Assembly: GCA_006844765.1 (NCBI GenBank)
Contig: SPJV01000074.1
Coordinates: forward strand, 62,001-126,000
Direction of reading: 5' to 3'
Length of the DNA stretch: 64,000 nt
From: Alphaproteobacteria bacterium
Lineage (GTDB): Bacteria > Pseudomonadota > Alphaproteobacteria > UBA8366 > Aestuariispiraceae
Shown: one piece after another, positions 41,150 to 50,396 of the stretch
Position numbering within the stretch: the first letter of the stretch is position 1
Layout of the letters: the number at the start of each line of letters is the position of its first letter
The notes under the pieces: model-generated
Told to the model about the DNA's origin: nothing
The model's input: the letters and a program-made list of their open reading frames with translations, nothing else
Databases searched by the model: none
Translations under genes and position numbers: made by a program

Positions 41150-43240
41150 TTAACCAACAGATGACAAACGGTCACCGCTTGCCGCCAGTTTCCGCAAGAG
41201 CGGCGAAATATTCCAGTTATTATCAGCGCGCGCATCGTAGAATTCTAATCGCTCGACAATTTTCCCAAGTCCAATGTCATCGGCCATCCAAAGGGGACCG
41301 CCGCGCCATTTCGGAAAGCCGTATCCACTGGTCCAAACCACGTCGATATCCGATGCACGCGCGGCAATCTTTTCATCAAGAATGTGCGCCGCTTCATTGA
41401 TCAAAGGAAACAAAAGACGCTCGAATATTTCTTGTCTGGAAGGGGGAGCAGACCGGGTGAAATTGAAGTCTTTGGCCAACTGAGTGGCCAACGCGTGAAC
41501 CGCTGGATTCGGCGACGCGGAGCGTCCTTCGTAAAGATAATAACCTTTGCCTGTCTTCTGGCCGTGAAGGCCTGCTTCGAACATGCGTCGGCACAGTATC
41601 CGATAGGCTGGGTCTGTTGGCCCATCACCGGAGGCCATCCATTCGATGACCGTTCGTGCGCCGACATCGACCCCTGCCATATCGAGCATCCTGTTTGGTC
41701 CCATCGCCATGCCCCAAAGATCAGGGTCTTGTGCAACGGCATCAATCTCCGCCGGTGTCGCTCCTTCAAGCTGCATGGCTTCATTCTCACGCATATAAAC
41801 TTCAGCCATACGATTGCCGATAAAGCCATAGCAAACACCGCTAACCACAACCGTTTTCTCGATCCGCCGCGCGAATTTCAAAGTTGCCGCCAGCACCTCG
41901 GTTGCCGTTGCATTGCCGCGCACCACCTCAAGCAGTTTCATGATATGAGCGGGCGAAAAGAAATGCGTACCAACAACATCTTCTGGACGGCCGGAGGCGC
42001 GCGCGATCTCATTCACATCGAGCGTTGAAGTATTGGTGGCAATGATTGCACCTGGCTTACAATATTTGCCCAGTTCAGCTGCAACTCGGCGTTTTAGATC
42101 CATGTCTTCAAATACGGCCTCAATCACGATATCCACATCAGACAGAGCTGCGGGCCCGACACCTTTGTGAAGCATGGTCCGGCATTTTTGGTGTTGGCCT
42201 TCGGTGAGACGCCCCTTTTTGACGAGCCCATCGAGGGTCGCATTGATTCTTCCAACCCCAGCTTGAAGTAATTCGTCATCTGCCTCGCTAATCGTTACAA
42301 GATAGCCAGCAAGCAACGCGGCCACAGCAATGCCTGCGCCCATCGTTCCGACCCCCAGAACCCCAACGGTTTCAATTTTTCGGACAGAAACGGCGTCAAC
42401 GCCGGGAACCCTTGCCGCCCCGCGTTCCGCAAAGAAAAGGTAGCGCTGAGCCTTTGACTGAGCTGAGGTCACGAGCCTATCGAACAGCTGTGCTTCCATA
42501 TCTATCCCTTGCTCAAACGGTAAATCCCGCGCAGCAATCAGCGCTCCAGACAATGCTGCAAATGCAGCTTCGCTCGACCGTTTCGCGGCCAACTTTTCAA
42601 GGCCGGCCAACGCATCAGCTCCATCATCAGAAATGGATTGGGCACTTGTTCTGCGTATGGGATCTGCAGCAAGTTTGGTAAACGCATCAATCGCAGCATC
42701 CCTCAATTTTTCGGGCGAAACCAAGTCATCCACAAGCCCGAAATCAAGAGCATCAACCGCCCCAACCATTGAACCACGCATCATCATCTCTGCTGCCTGA
42801 CGAAGTCCGACAAGTCGTGGCAGACGCTGTGTTCCGTGCGATCCAGGTATCAATCCGAGCTTGATTTCCGGCATTCCAAATCGGCAATCCTGTGTGGAGA
42901 TGCGGTGATGGCAAGCCATTGCCAATTCCAACCCGCCCCCCAATACGGTTCCGTGCACTGCGGCAACCACCGGTCGGTCACCATTTTCGATCCGCAATAG
43001 GATGTCGTTGAAAGCTGATGCAGAAAAATCGGGGCTCTCAAAATCAGCGATATCGCCGCCAGCGACAAAGGTACGTCCCGTCGCACAGATGACCAGACCC
43101 AGCGTTCCCGATGTCTCGTATTCTCGCAACGCGGCATCTAGTCCTTCAACTACCGCACGCGATATCGCGTTGACAGGTGGGTTATCAATTTCCAGCAGGG
43201 AAACCTTACCGACGGTTTTCAAGACGACCGTTTGGCCCAT
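41150..43240 (-). CDS. Fused enoyl-CoA hydratase / 3-hydroxyacyl-CoA dehydrogenase (FadJ/FadB-like)
   Basis: 696 residues from ATG 43240, preceded by GGAG; a TTG at 43255 lies before that site. The hydratase half (1-~280) has ATGRTFVAGGDIADF and HGTVLGGGLELAMACH forming the oxyanion hole and MPEIKLGLIPG with the catalytic Glu. The dehydrogenase half starts VGVLGVGTMGAGIAVAALLAGY (NAD) and has GTHFFSPAHIMKLLEVVRG with the catalytic His, then two helical C-terminal domains. It hydrates enoyl-CoA and oxidises the product. It is the last gene of a TRAP-transporter/beta-oxidation run. Confidence 0.93.
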   Translation of the reverse strand: MGQTVVLKTVGKVSLLEIDNPPVNAISRAVVEGLDAALREYETSGTLGLVICATGRTFVAGGDIADFESPDFSASAFNDILLRIENGDRPVVAAVHGTVLGGGLELAMACHHRISTQDCRFGMPEIKLGLIPGSHGTQRLPRLVGLRQAAEMMMRGSMVGAVDALDFGLVDDLVSPEKLRDAAIDAFTKLAADPIRRTSAQSISDDGADALAGLEKLAAKRSSEAAFAALSGALIAARDLPFEQGIDMEAQLFDRLVTSAQSKAQRYLFFAERGAARVPGVDAVSVRKIETVGVLGVGTMGAGIAVAALLAGYLVTISEADDELLQAGVGRINATLDGLVKKGRLTEGQHQKCRTMLHKGVGPAALSDVDIVIEAVFEDMDLKRRVAAELGKYCKPGAIIATNTSTLDVNEIARASGRPEDVVGTHFFSPAHIMKLLEVVRGNATATEVLAATLKFARRIEKTVVVSGVCYGFIGNRMAEVYMRENEAMQLEGATPAEIDAVAQDPDLWGMAMGPNRMLDMAGVDVGARTVIEWMASGDGPTDPAYRILCRRMFEAGLHGQKTGKGYYLYEGRSASPNPAVHALATQLAKDFNFTRSAPPSRQEIFERLLFPLINEAAHILDEKIAARASDIDVVWTSGYGFPKWRGGPLWMADDIGLGKIVERLEFYDARADNNWNISPLLRKLAASGDRLSSVG

Positions 43241-43259
43241 AATTTTTCTCCGCAAAACT

Positions 43260-44567
43260 CTATTTCAGCAGGGTGGGCAGGATGCTTACAATTTCCGGGA
43301 AGATGTAGAGCAACATGACCAAAATCAGGTCGGCAACTATGAACCACGCGACGCCGCGAAAAATCGCTTCAAGAGACACGCGCTCGCCTACTACACCTTT
43401 GACCACAAACACATTCATGCCCACAGGCGGCGTGATCATTCCGATCTCCAAAAGCTTGGTTACAAGTACGCCAAACCACAACGTGCTCCAGCCGATATCG
43501 TCAACGACTGGCAGGAAGATCGGCAACGTCAAAAGCATCGAGCCTATAGGTTCGAGAAACATACCCAAGACCAGGTAGATCAGTACAATACCCAGCATAA
43601 GCAGGGCGGGTTGAGCACCGATTGAAAGGATCGCGTCCGACAAGAAATCACCCGTCCCGGAAAGAACCAAAAAGCGTGTCAGAAGGCTCGCGCCGATTGC
43701 GATGATGATAAGGCTTGCTGTCGTTGTCATAGTCTCGCGGGCGGCTTCCACAAAACGCGTCTTGGTCAGATCGCCCCGCAACAGTGCAATCACACAGGCA
43801 AGAAAAGCACCGATTGCGCCTGCCTCGGTCGGGGTGAATATTCCCCCAAACAAGCCGCCAAAGATGCCGAGCATCACAACAACGATGGGCCAAGTCTCCT
43901 TAAGCGCGAAAAACCGCATCGCCATCGTCATGGTTTCATCTTTGGCCGGGGCAAGATCGGGGTTGAGCCTAATTCGTACAAAGACCACCATTATGTAAAA
44001 CAAGGTGGTCAAAAGCCCGACAGAAATCCCGCCCAAAAATAGATCGGAAATAGATATCCGTGCGATGATCCCGTACAGGATCAAGATAATCGACGGTGGG
44101 ATCAGCGCACCGATTGTGCCGGCAACCGCTACAGTGCCGGTTGCAAGTTCAGGATGATATTTGTGCTTAAGCATCTCTGGTACGGCAATTCGGCCCATGG
44201 CTGCCGAACAGGCAACCGATGACCCTGAAACCGCAGCGAACCCAGCAGACCCAAGGATCGATGCAATGGCTAGTCCGCCCGGCAAGGCCGAAGTCCAAGC
44301 CCGGGCCGCTTTGAACAGACCGGACGTTAGATTGGTTTGGTAACAAATATAGCCAAGAAACAGGAACATCGGGATTGAGCTAAGCACCCAATTTGCCGAG
44401 AACTGATAGGGTATAACCCCGACCGAAGCCCAGGCAACGTTCCAACCGCGAAGCATCCAAAGCCCAACAAAGGACACGCCAATGAGTGCAAAGCCGATAT
44501 GAAAGCGAAAAGCGATCAGCAGGAACAATATGCCGACACCACCAAGGCCAATAGCAATATCACTCAT
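43260..44567 (-). CDS. dctM: TRAP transporter large permease subunit
   Basis: 435 residues from ATG 44567 (an open frame to 44621 precedes it). Ten or more membrane segments, with the DctM blocks FLFLGYICYQTNLTSGLF, GTVAVAGTIGALIPPSIILILYG, PTEAGAIGAFLACVIALLRG and MITPPVGMNVFVVKGV. It overlaps dctQ by 8 nt. It imports a carboxylate delivered by the periplasmic binding protein using the ion gradient. Confidence 0.95.
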   Translation of the reverse strand: MSDIAIGLGGVGILFLLIAFRFHIGFALIGVSFVGLWMLRGWNVAWASVGVIPYQFSANWVLSSIPMFLFLGYICYQTNLTSGLFKAARAWTSALPGGLAIASILGSAGFAAVSGSSVACSAAMGRIAVPEMLKHKYHPELATGTVAVAGTIGALIPPSIILILYGIIARISISDLFLGGISVGLLTTLFYIMVVFVRIRLNPDLAPAKDETMTMAMRFFALKETWPIVVVMLGIFGGLFGGIFTPTEAGAIGAFLACVIALLRGDLTKTRFVEAARETMTTTASLIIIAIGASLLTRFLVLSGTGDFLSDAILSIGAQPALLMLGIVLIYLVLGMFLEPIGSMLLTLPIFLPVVDDIGWSTLWFGVLVTKLLEIGMITPPVGMNVFVVKGVVGERVSLEAIFRGVAWFIVADLILVMLLYIFPEIVSILPTLLK

Positions 44568-45084
44568 CGAAAGCGTCCTGTGGTGAATTAGAGAGCCCAA
44601 CGCCAATGGCGCTGCAGACAAATCTACAAACTGCGACGAGCGCCATCAGGCTGCATCCGATTGGGACCAACCAGTAACTTTGCCAGATCGGGATTAGTGT
44701 TGTGCCTTGTTCGACTACCGCGCCAGTGCCGGTCTTTTGAAGCGCCATTTCAATTGACCGCATCGTCAGGACAACCAGGATTGCTGTAATCAACAGATAG
44801 TTCACAGCAATAAACGGGCGTTGCAACCATCTGGGAAAACTTGCGAATAGGACGTCTACGGCAACATGTGCATTGCGCCGTTCAGCGACAATCAGGGGAA
44901 TAAAGGTCAGCGCCACCATGTAGTAGCTGCTAACAATTGTGATGGTCCCTGGCACAGGTTGTCCGAGTAGATACCTGCCGACAACATCGGCCGTTACGTT
45001 CAGCATCATCAACAAAACGCAAAAGACACCCGCAAAGGCTGCAAGCTTCTCGACCAATGACAGCGTCTTTTCAATCCAGTTCAT
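44560..45084 (-). CDS. dctQ: TRAP transporter small permease subunit
   Basis: 174 residues with four membrane segments, NVTADVVGRYLLGQPVPGTITIVSSYYMVALTFIPL and RNAHVAVDVLFASFPR as the DctQ signature blocks. The last bases overlap dctM. It lies 69 bp after the binding-protein gene. Confidence 0.93.
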   Translation of the reverse strand: MNWIEKTLSLVEKLAAFAGVFCVLLMMLNVTADVVGRYLLGQPVPGTITIVSSYYMVALTFIPLIVAERRNAHVAVDVLFASFPRWLQRPFIAVNYLLITAILVVLTMRSIEMALQKTGTGAVVEQGTTLIPIWQSYWLVPIGCSLMALVAVCRFVCSAIGVGLSNSPQDAFDE

Positions 45085-45153
45085 TGAAGCCTCGCCACAT
45101 TATTGACGGGATCGGTACGCGCAGAAAACCGTATCTGCGCGTACCGTTTTTCA

Positions 45154-46284
45154 TCAGTTCCCGTAGGTCGTTGCGTCAATCTTTGAATAGATCTCAGAGT
45201 AGAAAACAGCTGAGAGTTCTTCTTCACTTTTAACACCTTCAACCAGCTTGATCCAACGTGGCACCAATTCCTGCATCTTGGAAATCAACGCGTCCGCGTT
45301 CTCAAGCTTGAAGCGTTCCTTGTAGCTTTGGCTCAACGCTTTGAAGTCCTCTGCAAGAAATGCCTGAGTGTTGGCCACGATATCAGCAGGCGTTGTCGTT
45401 ACATCAATTTTACGAGACTTCGCCTCTTCAATGGCTGCCAAACCAACAGAATGGTAATCCCAGGTAAGGCCTGAGATAAGTTCAGCACTGGCGGCAAACA
45501 TTGCGCGCTTCTTGTCTTCGCTCAAAGCCACCCAACGGTCACGATTGATGGTCGAAGGGAATGGGAACATCCCGCTGGGGGCGCCGACATAAATGTGTTT
45601 CACCACATCAACCAAGCTGAAGTTTACAAGGTCAGGGGGGTTGCCAACAACGCAATCCAAGACGCCTTGTTCCAGTGCTTCAAAGGTTTCATTGATTGAC
45701 AATGATACCGGGACACCGCCCATTGCTTCTGTCCAGCGCGCCCAAAACGCACCAGCAGTTCGCATTCGCTTGCCCTTCAAATCTGCTGCCGAGTTAATTG
45801 GCGCTGTACAGCTCACCAGGTAAGGCGGCGTTACAGCTGATCCAACGAGCAATTGATTTTGAGACTTGATTTCTTCCAAGCATTCCGGGCAGCCCAGCAT
45901 TACCAACTCGGTCATCGCCCCAGCAAATGCAGGCGATGGCAGGTCTGTTTCATTCCCCTTCACTGCCATTACCGCAGAAATTTCGCCAATCAGATTCAGA
46001 TTGGGGTATTCTGAAGCGAAATAGGGGGGCAGTACTGTCGCCATATCCGCAACACCATCGCGAACCCCTTCGTTAGCCTCTTTAAAGTTCAGCAGGCTCA
46101 GCGGGTAGACCTTAACCTCAAGGTCGCCATTCGATTTTTCTTTTACTGCCTTTGCAAATTTTTCGAAGACCGGGGTGACACTCGCGCCAGGGGGCCAGCC
46201 ACTGGCATACGAAAGCGTCTCTGCCATGCTGGATGTCGCGCAACACATCAGTGCAGCTGACATAAGTAATGCTAATTTCTTCAT
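45154..46284 (-). CDS. dctP: TRAP transporter substrate-binding protein (DctP family)
   Basis: 376 residues from ATG 46284, which has a strong GGAGG ribosome site. Signal peptide at 1-21 (KKLALLMSAALMCCATSSMA). LSYASGWPPGASVTPVFEKFAKAV, VYPLSLLNFKEANEGVRDGVADMATVLP, LKGKRMRTAGAFWARWTEAMGGVPVSLSINETFEALEQGVLDCVVG are the ligand-binding lobes with the conserved Arg that pairs with a carboxylate. Two cysteine-containing insertions (LGCPECLEE, LVSCTAP) may form disulfides. The carboxylic-acid substrate is not readable, but the acyl-CoA genes downstream imply it enters as an acid to be CoA-activated. Confidence 0.92.
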   Translation of the reverse strand: MKKLALLMSAALMCCATSSMAETLSYASGWPPGASVTPVFEKFAKAVKEKSNGDLEVKVYPLSLLNFKEANEGVRDGVADMATVLPPYFASEYPNLNLIGEISAVMAVKGNETDLPSPAFAGAMTELVMLGCPECLEEIKSQNQLLVGSAVTPPYLVSCTAPINSAADLKGKRMRTAGAFWARWTEAMGGVPVSLSINETFEALEQGVLDCVVGNPPDLVNFSLVDVVKHIYVGAPSGMFPFPSTINRDRWVALSEDKKRAMFAASAELISGLTWDYHSVGLAAIEEAKSRKIDVTTTPADIVANTQAFLAEDFKALSQSYKERFKLENADALISKMQELVPRWIKLVEGVKSEEELSAVFYSEIYSKIDATTYGN

Positions 46285-46407
46285 TGTATTTCCTCCTTTT
46301 GGAATTTTCGCCATTTACATGACGCTCGAATTGTTTACCCCGCATGCACTGGATTAATGCGCCTCCTCCGCCTCACCTGATCACAGCTATTGGGTCACGC
46401 TTTGTCG

Positions 46408-48045
46408 TTATGACGTCTCCCGTAATTCGGAACGTTGGATTTTTCCGGAAACTGTTTTTGGCAAGTCTGGCACTATCTCGACATGCCTTGGAATCTTGTA
46501 ACCGGTCAGGTTTTCGCGGCAGTATTCAATGATTTCCTGAGGTGTGGCGGCGGCGCTGTCCTTGAGTGAAATACAGGCTTTCACCGTTTCTCCGCGATAA
46601 TCGTCTGCTATGCCGACAACCGCTGCTTCCCGAACAGCGGGATGGGTGTAAAGAACGTCTTCAACTTCGCGCGGCCAGACTTTGAAACCACTGGCGATGA
46701 TCACATCCTTTTTGCGATCGACTAGATAGACCCAACCAGTCTTGTCGATGAAGCCGACATCGCCGGTGCACATCCAACCGTCCTTCAGCGCGGCTGTGGT
46801 TTCTTCCGGATTGCGCCAATACCCTCGCATAACTTGCGGTCCGCGAATTAGAACCTCGCCCGCTTCACCGGTCGGTTGAACCCGGCCTTCAGGGTCTACG
46901 ATGATCAGTTCGGTCGACGGGATGGGGATGCCGATGGACATATGTCCGTCCATAACCGGCGCATCGAGACCGAAGGGCGTAAAAACAGCCGGGCCGGCCA
47001 ACTCCGTCATCCCGTAAACAGGATGAATTCGAAAACCCAAATTCTCTACCAGGGCATCATTCAATACTGGCGGAATGGGCGCCCCCCCAGAATAAACTTC
47101 TTTAAAACTTGCCATATCACTGGCGCTAACGCCGGGCACCATGGACAATGCGTTGATCGCCGTGATCGCGCCAACTGTGTGGGTCGGTTGCCATTTGCGG
47201 ATCATCTCTACAGCCAGCTCTGGTGAGAAGCGGTAATTGATGATGTTGCTGCATCCACCAACAATCGTGGCGCATAGATGTGATACGAAACCGGTAATAT
47301 GAAAGAAGGGAGCCATCGCGAACATCCGGCTTTCCGGACGAAGATCGAACCATTCCTTCGCGGCCTGCCCATTAAAGGCCAAGGACGCTTGTGTAATCAT
47401 CGCGCCTTTCGGGAATCCCGTCGTTCCCGAGGTGTAAAGGATCAGCCCCAGATCATCGGAGCTAGCGGTGTATGGCCGTGGCGTTTTATCTCGGCTGGTA
47501 GAAAGGATGGCATATAAGCTGTTTGGCCGATCGGGCTCGCTCTGCATGCCATCAACATTGCTTACGCAGATCACAACAGGGAGCGCTTGCATGCCATTTT
47601 CGGCCATGGCTTGGCTTAGTTCCGGCTCAGCGACAGTTTCACATAGGATTGCCGCGGGCACTGAATCCGCCAGCAAACGCGCAAGTTCTTTACCCCGGTA
47701 CATTGGGTTGATCGGTACAGGGACAGCCCCAATCTTCCAGGCTGCCAACATCATCATTGGAAAGGCGGGCATATTCTGGCACAGGATCAAGACCCGATCC
47801 GTTGCCTGAACGCCTTGTTCTTGCAACCAGAACGCCAATGCGTCGCTATCGTTATCAAGTGCCTGATAAGAAATCGTCTCATCAAAGTAATGCAATGCTG
47901 CATCGGCACCATTGCGCTCAACAGCAACGCGAAAAGCGCTCAACATGTCCGGATAATCAGGAACCAATTCAGCAGCTGCTTGATTGCGGTACAGCGCCGC
48001 CCAAGCCGGGGTATCCACTAAACTTCTTGTCGAAGTCTGCATCAT
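46408..48045 (-). CDS. Acyl-CoA synthetase (AMP-binding, ANL family)
   Basis: 545 residues. The P-loop-like LILYTSGTTGFPKGAM, then VYGMTELAGPAVFT, GWMCTGDVGFIDKTGWVYLVDRKKDVI and the C-terminal KTVSGKIQRSELR with the catalytic Lys give a full ANL enzyme. It activates a carboxylate with ATP and CoA; the length and motifs fit medium/long-chain or aryl acids, so the acid cannot be named. It lies between the thiolase and the TRAP genes. Confidence 0.92.
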   Translation of the reverse strand: MMQTSTRSLVDTPAWAALYRNQAAAELVPDYPDMLSAFRVAVERNGADAALHYFDETISYQALDNDSDALAFWLQEQGVQATDRVLILCQNMPAFPMMMLAAWKIGAVPVPINPMYRGKELARLLADSVPAAILCETVAEPELSQAMAENGMQALPVVICVSNVDGMQSEPDRPNSLYAILSTSRDKTPRPYTASSDDLGLILYTSGTTGFPKGAMITQASLAFNGQAAKEWFDLRPESRMFAMAPFFHITGFVSHLCATIVGGCSNIINYRFSPELAVEMIRKWQPTHTVGAITAINALSMVPGVSASDMASFKEVYSGGAPIPPVLNDALVENLGFRIHPVYGMTELAGPAVFTPFGLDAPVMDGHMSIGIPIPSTELIIVDPEGRVQPTGEAGEVLIRGPQVMRGYWRNPEETTAALKDGWMCTGDVGFIDKTGWVYLVDRKKDVIIASGFKVWPREVEDVLYTHPAVREAAVVGIADDYRGETVKACISLKDSAAATPQEIIEYCRENLTGYKIPRHVEIVPDLPKTVSGKIQRSELRETS

Positions 48046-48057
48046 CTCGCCCGCCCG

Positions 48058-49260
48058 CTAGTAAATTTCGAACAGGCCAGCGGCACCCATACCACCGCCA
48101 ATGCACATTGTGATGACGCCATACCGCGCGCCCCGGCGCTTACCTTCGATCAGTGTGTGGCCGATCATTCGTGCACCGCTCATACCGTAGGGATGGCCAA
48201 GCGCAATGGCACCGCCGGAAACGTTCAATCGCTCACTGGGCAGGCCGAGGCGATCTCGACAATAAACTGCCTGACTGGCAAAGGCCTCGTTCAACTCCCA
48301 AATTCCGATGTCATCAATAGTGAGATCGTTGAACTGAAGGAGTTTTGGGATAGCAAAGACCGGACCGATGCCCATTTCATCTGGCGCACAACCCGCAACC
48401 GCCATACCGCGATAAGCGCCCATGGGTTTCAACCCGCGGCGTTCAGCTTCCTTGGCTTCCATCAATACCAACGCCGCAGCGCCATCCGAAAGTTGCGAGG
48501 AATTACCCGCCGTCACGCTTGCGCCTTGGGATAGGATTTGGCCTGCCTTCAAAGCAGGAGATAACCCGGCCAACGCCTCAGGCGTCGTACCGGGTCGCGG
48601 TCCTTCGTCCTGTGAGATCTCCACATCTTCGAGATAGGGAGTACTGCCATCCTTGGGCATTACCAGTTTTTGGGTGGAGAACGGAACAATCTCAGCATCG
48701 AAACGTCCGTCATTTATAGCCTGTGCAGTGCGCTCTTGAGACGTAAGAGCAAAGGCATCTTGTGCATCTCGTGTGACACCATACCGACCTGCGACAAGCT
48801 CAGCAGTTTCGAGCATCGACATATAAATTTCAGGCTTGTGCGTAACCAGCCATGGGTCTTGCGCGTGGTATCGGTTGGCATGTTCGTTTTGCACCAGCGA
48901 TATGGATTCAACGCCGCCGCCAACAACAACATTTTGTCCATCGCAGATTATTTGCTTGGCCCCCGTTGCAACGGCCATCAGGCCTGAAGAGCATTGGCGG
49001 TCCACGGTCATTCCAGGAACAGTATCGGGCAAACCGGCCCGCAGAAGACATTGGCGAGCAACATTGTATCCCGACGAGCCCTCAGGGACTGCGCAGCCCA
49101 TGACCACATCATCTATTTCATCGGTAGCGATGCCTGCGCGTTGAACCGCGTGGGAAATTGCGTGGCCACCAAGAGCCTGCGTCTGTGTGGCATTGAACGC
49201 CCCGCGATAGGCTTTGCCAATCGGTGTTCGTGCATAAGACACGATGACTGCATCACGCAT
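48058..49260 (-). CDS. Acetyl-CoA acyltransferase (thiolase)
   Basis: 400 residues with all three active-site blocks: VDRQCSSGLMAV (nucleophilic Cys), ALGHPYGMSGARM (His) and ITMCIGGGMGAAG (second Cys). NEAFASQAV is the usual N-E-A-F. It cleaves 3-ketoacyl-CoA with CoA, after the hydratase/dehydrogenase step. It is first in the minus-strand catabolic run and divergent from the GntR gene, with candidate operators between. Confidence 0.95.
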   Translation of the reverse strand: MRDAVIVSYARTPIGKAYRGAFNATQTQALGGHAISHAVQRAGIATDEIDDVVMGCAVPEGSSGYNVARQCLLRAGLPDTVPGMTVDRQCSSGLMAVATGAKQIICDGQNVVVGGGVESISLVQNEHANRYHAQDPWLVTHKPEIYMSMLETAELVAGRYGVTRDAQDAFALTSQERTAQAINDGRFDAEIVPFSTQKLVMPKDGSTPYLEDVEISQDEGPRPGTTPEALAGLSPALKAGQILSQGASVTAGNSSQLSDGAAALVLMEAKEAERRGLKPMGAYRGMAVAGCAPDEMGIGPVFAIPKLLQFNDLTIDDIGIWELNEAFASQAVYCRDRLGLPSERLNVSGGAIALGHPYGMSGARMIGHTLIEGKRRGARYGVITMCIGGGMGAAGLFEIY

Positions 49261-49314
49261 TTTCTTTCCCCCACCAGCGCCACAACTTTTTTATTGATAA
49301 TCAACGCTTTCATA

Positions 49315-49338
49315 TTGTCCTACATTATTGTACTACAA
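49315..49338. promoter_or_regulatory. Tandem FCD-GntR operators
   Basis: TTGTCCTACAT (49315-49325) and TTGTACTACAA (49328-49338) sit 13 bp apart. The second fits the FCD-subfamily consensus T-N-G-T-N3-A-C-N-A exactly and the first misses one base. They lie in the divergent gap, 55-78 bp before the thiolase start, so the GntR protein probably controls the catabolic run and itself. Confidence 0.65.
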
Positions 49339-49490
49339 AAATCAAGCCTGTTTCAACTTTCTGCCCACGCTGCCAAACTTTGGGGGGCTAAACGGGAAGA
49401 ATCATCAGGTAGTATTCGGTGCCCTTGTCTATTGGGAATTTGGAAGTATCGAGCGGCCGGATAATACTGTCGCCAAGTTGGAGAGTGAGA

Positions 49491-50168
49491 TTGACTGCAC
49501 GAACTAATAGCCCGCGAGAAAGTATCTTTCGCGATTTGATCGTTGGACTTTATGAGGGAAGATACGCCCCCGGCCAGCGCCTGACGGAAGCACAACTTGC
49601 ATCAACGTATAATGCGAGCCGTGGTCCTGTGCGGGAGGCATTAAACCGGCTGGAAGCAGCTGGCGTTGTGGACCTGACCTTGCAGCGCGGGGCATGTATC
49701 CGCAAGTTGAGTTTGAAGGAAAGCCTGGATTCCCTCATCATCGCAGAAGGTTTGGTCAGCATTGCGGCCCGTTTTGCGGCTCAGAATGTTGAGAAGGATG
49801 GCGCACGCGAGCGAATGACGGCAGCGTTGGATGACGTTGTTGGTCGCGATCCATCAGATGCACCAAATGATCCCAATCTCGCGAGAGCACGGGACTCATT
49901 CTACGGAACACTCACCGCATTGTCGGAGAATTCGCAATTGGGCCGGGCCATGCCTTCGGTCCAAATTCATCTGTTGCGGGTGCAATTTGCCAAAATAATC
50001 CGAGAGGCCGATCTTTGGCGGCATGAGGATTATCGCAAAATTGCGGAGGCCGTAATTTCTGGTGATGGGGATGCAGCGGAAGCAGCCGTGCACGCACATT
50101 TTTCCAGAGTGATCAAATTGTTCACCGATCAATTGGCGGAACAAGGGGCTGACGGTGTTGTCGCATAA
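49491..50168 (+). CDS. GntR-family transcriptional regulator, FCD subgroup
   Basis: About 225 residues from a TTG with GGAG 7 nt upstream; the frame is open to 49419 (other starts possible). The winged helix has ESIFRDLIVGLYEGRYAPGQRLTEAQLASTYNASRGPVREAL. The C-terminal all-helical ligand domain resembles FCD with WRHEDYRKIAEAVISGDGDAAEAAVHAHFSRV, but the first His (usually F-H) is Tyr in DSFYGTL, so metal binding may differ. It likely senses an acyl-CoA or acid of the pathway. Confidence 0.85.
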   Translation: MTARTNSPRESIFRDLIVGLYEGRYAPGQRLTEAQLASTYNASRGPVREALNRLEAAGVVDLTLQRGACIRKLSLKESLDSLIIAEGLVSIAARFAAQNVEKDGARERMTAALDDVVGRDPSDAPNDPNLARARDSFYGTLTALSENSQLGRAMPSVQIHLLRVQFAKIIREADLWRHEDYRKIAEAVISGDGDAAEAAVHAHFSRVIKLFTDQLAEQGADGVVA

Positions 50169-50335
50169 ATAGGCAACAAGCGCTAATTTCCGATCCCAAA
50201 TTCTCAGGACGCAGTGCTCGCTGTTTTTTATCGAATGACTGCGTCCACGTAATCTCGTTTGGAAATGGCCCATTCGATTTGATGTCGTTGCAGAGATTTT
50301 GTGATGCGCGTGGGGCTCTCAAGTCAGTCACACCG

Positions 50336-50375
50336 TTGACAGTGCAAAGTTTTGGATTTATTTACTCGTGAGTAA
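50336..50375 (+). promoter_or_regulatory. Promoter and palindromic operator upstream of the flavin oxidoreductase
   Basis: TTGACA (50336-50341) and a weak -10 TATTTA (50359-50364) at 17 bp, followed by TTACTC-GT-GAGTAA (50362-50375), a perfect 6+6 palindrome overlapping the -10, 22 bp before the ATG. The TetR-family gene two genes down is the natural binder (inference). Confidence 0.6.
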
Positions 50376-50396
50376 CTTTTTTACCAGAGAGAATAA

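Noticed and set aside
41384..42028. 214-residue plus-strand frame
   Set aside because: Antisense to the hydratase/dehydrogenase; only compositional.
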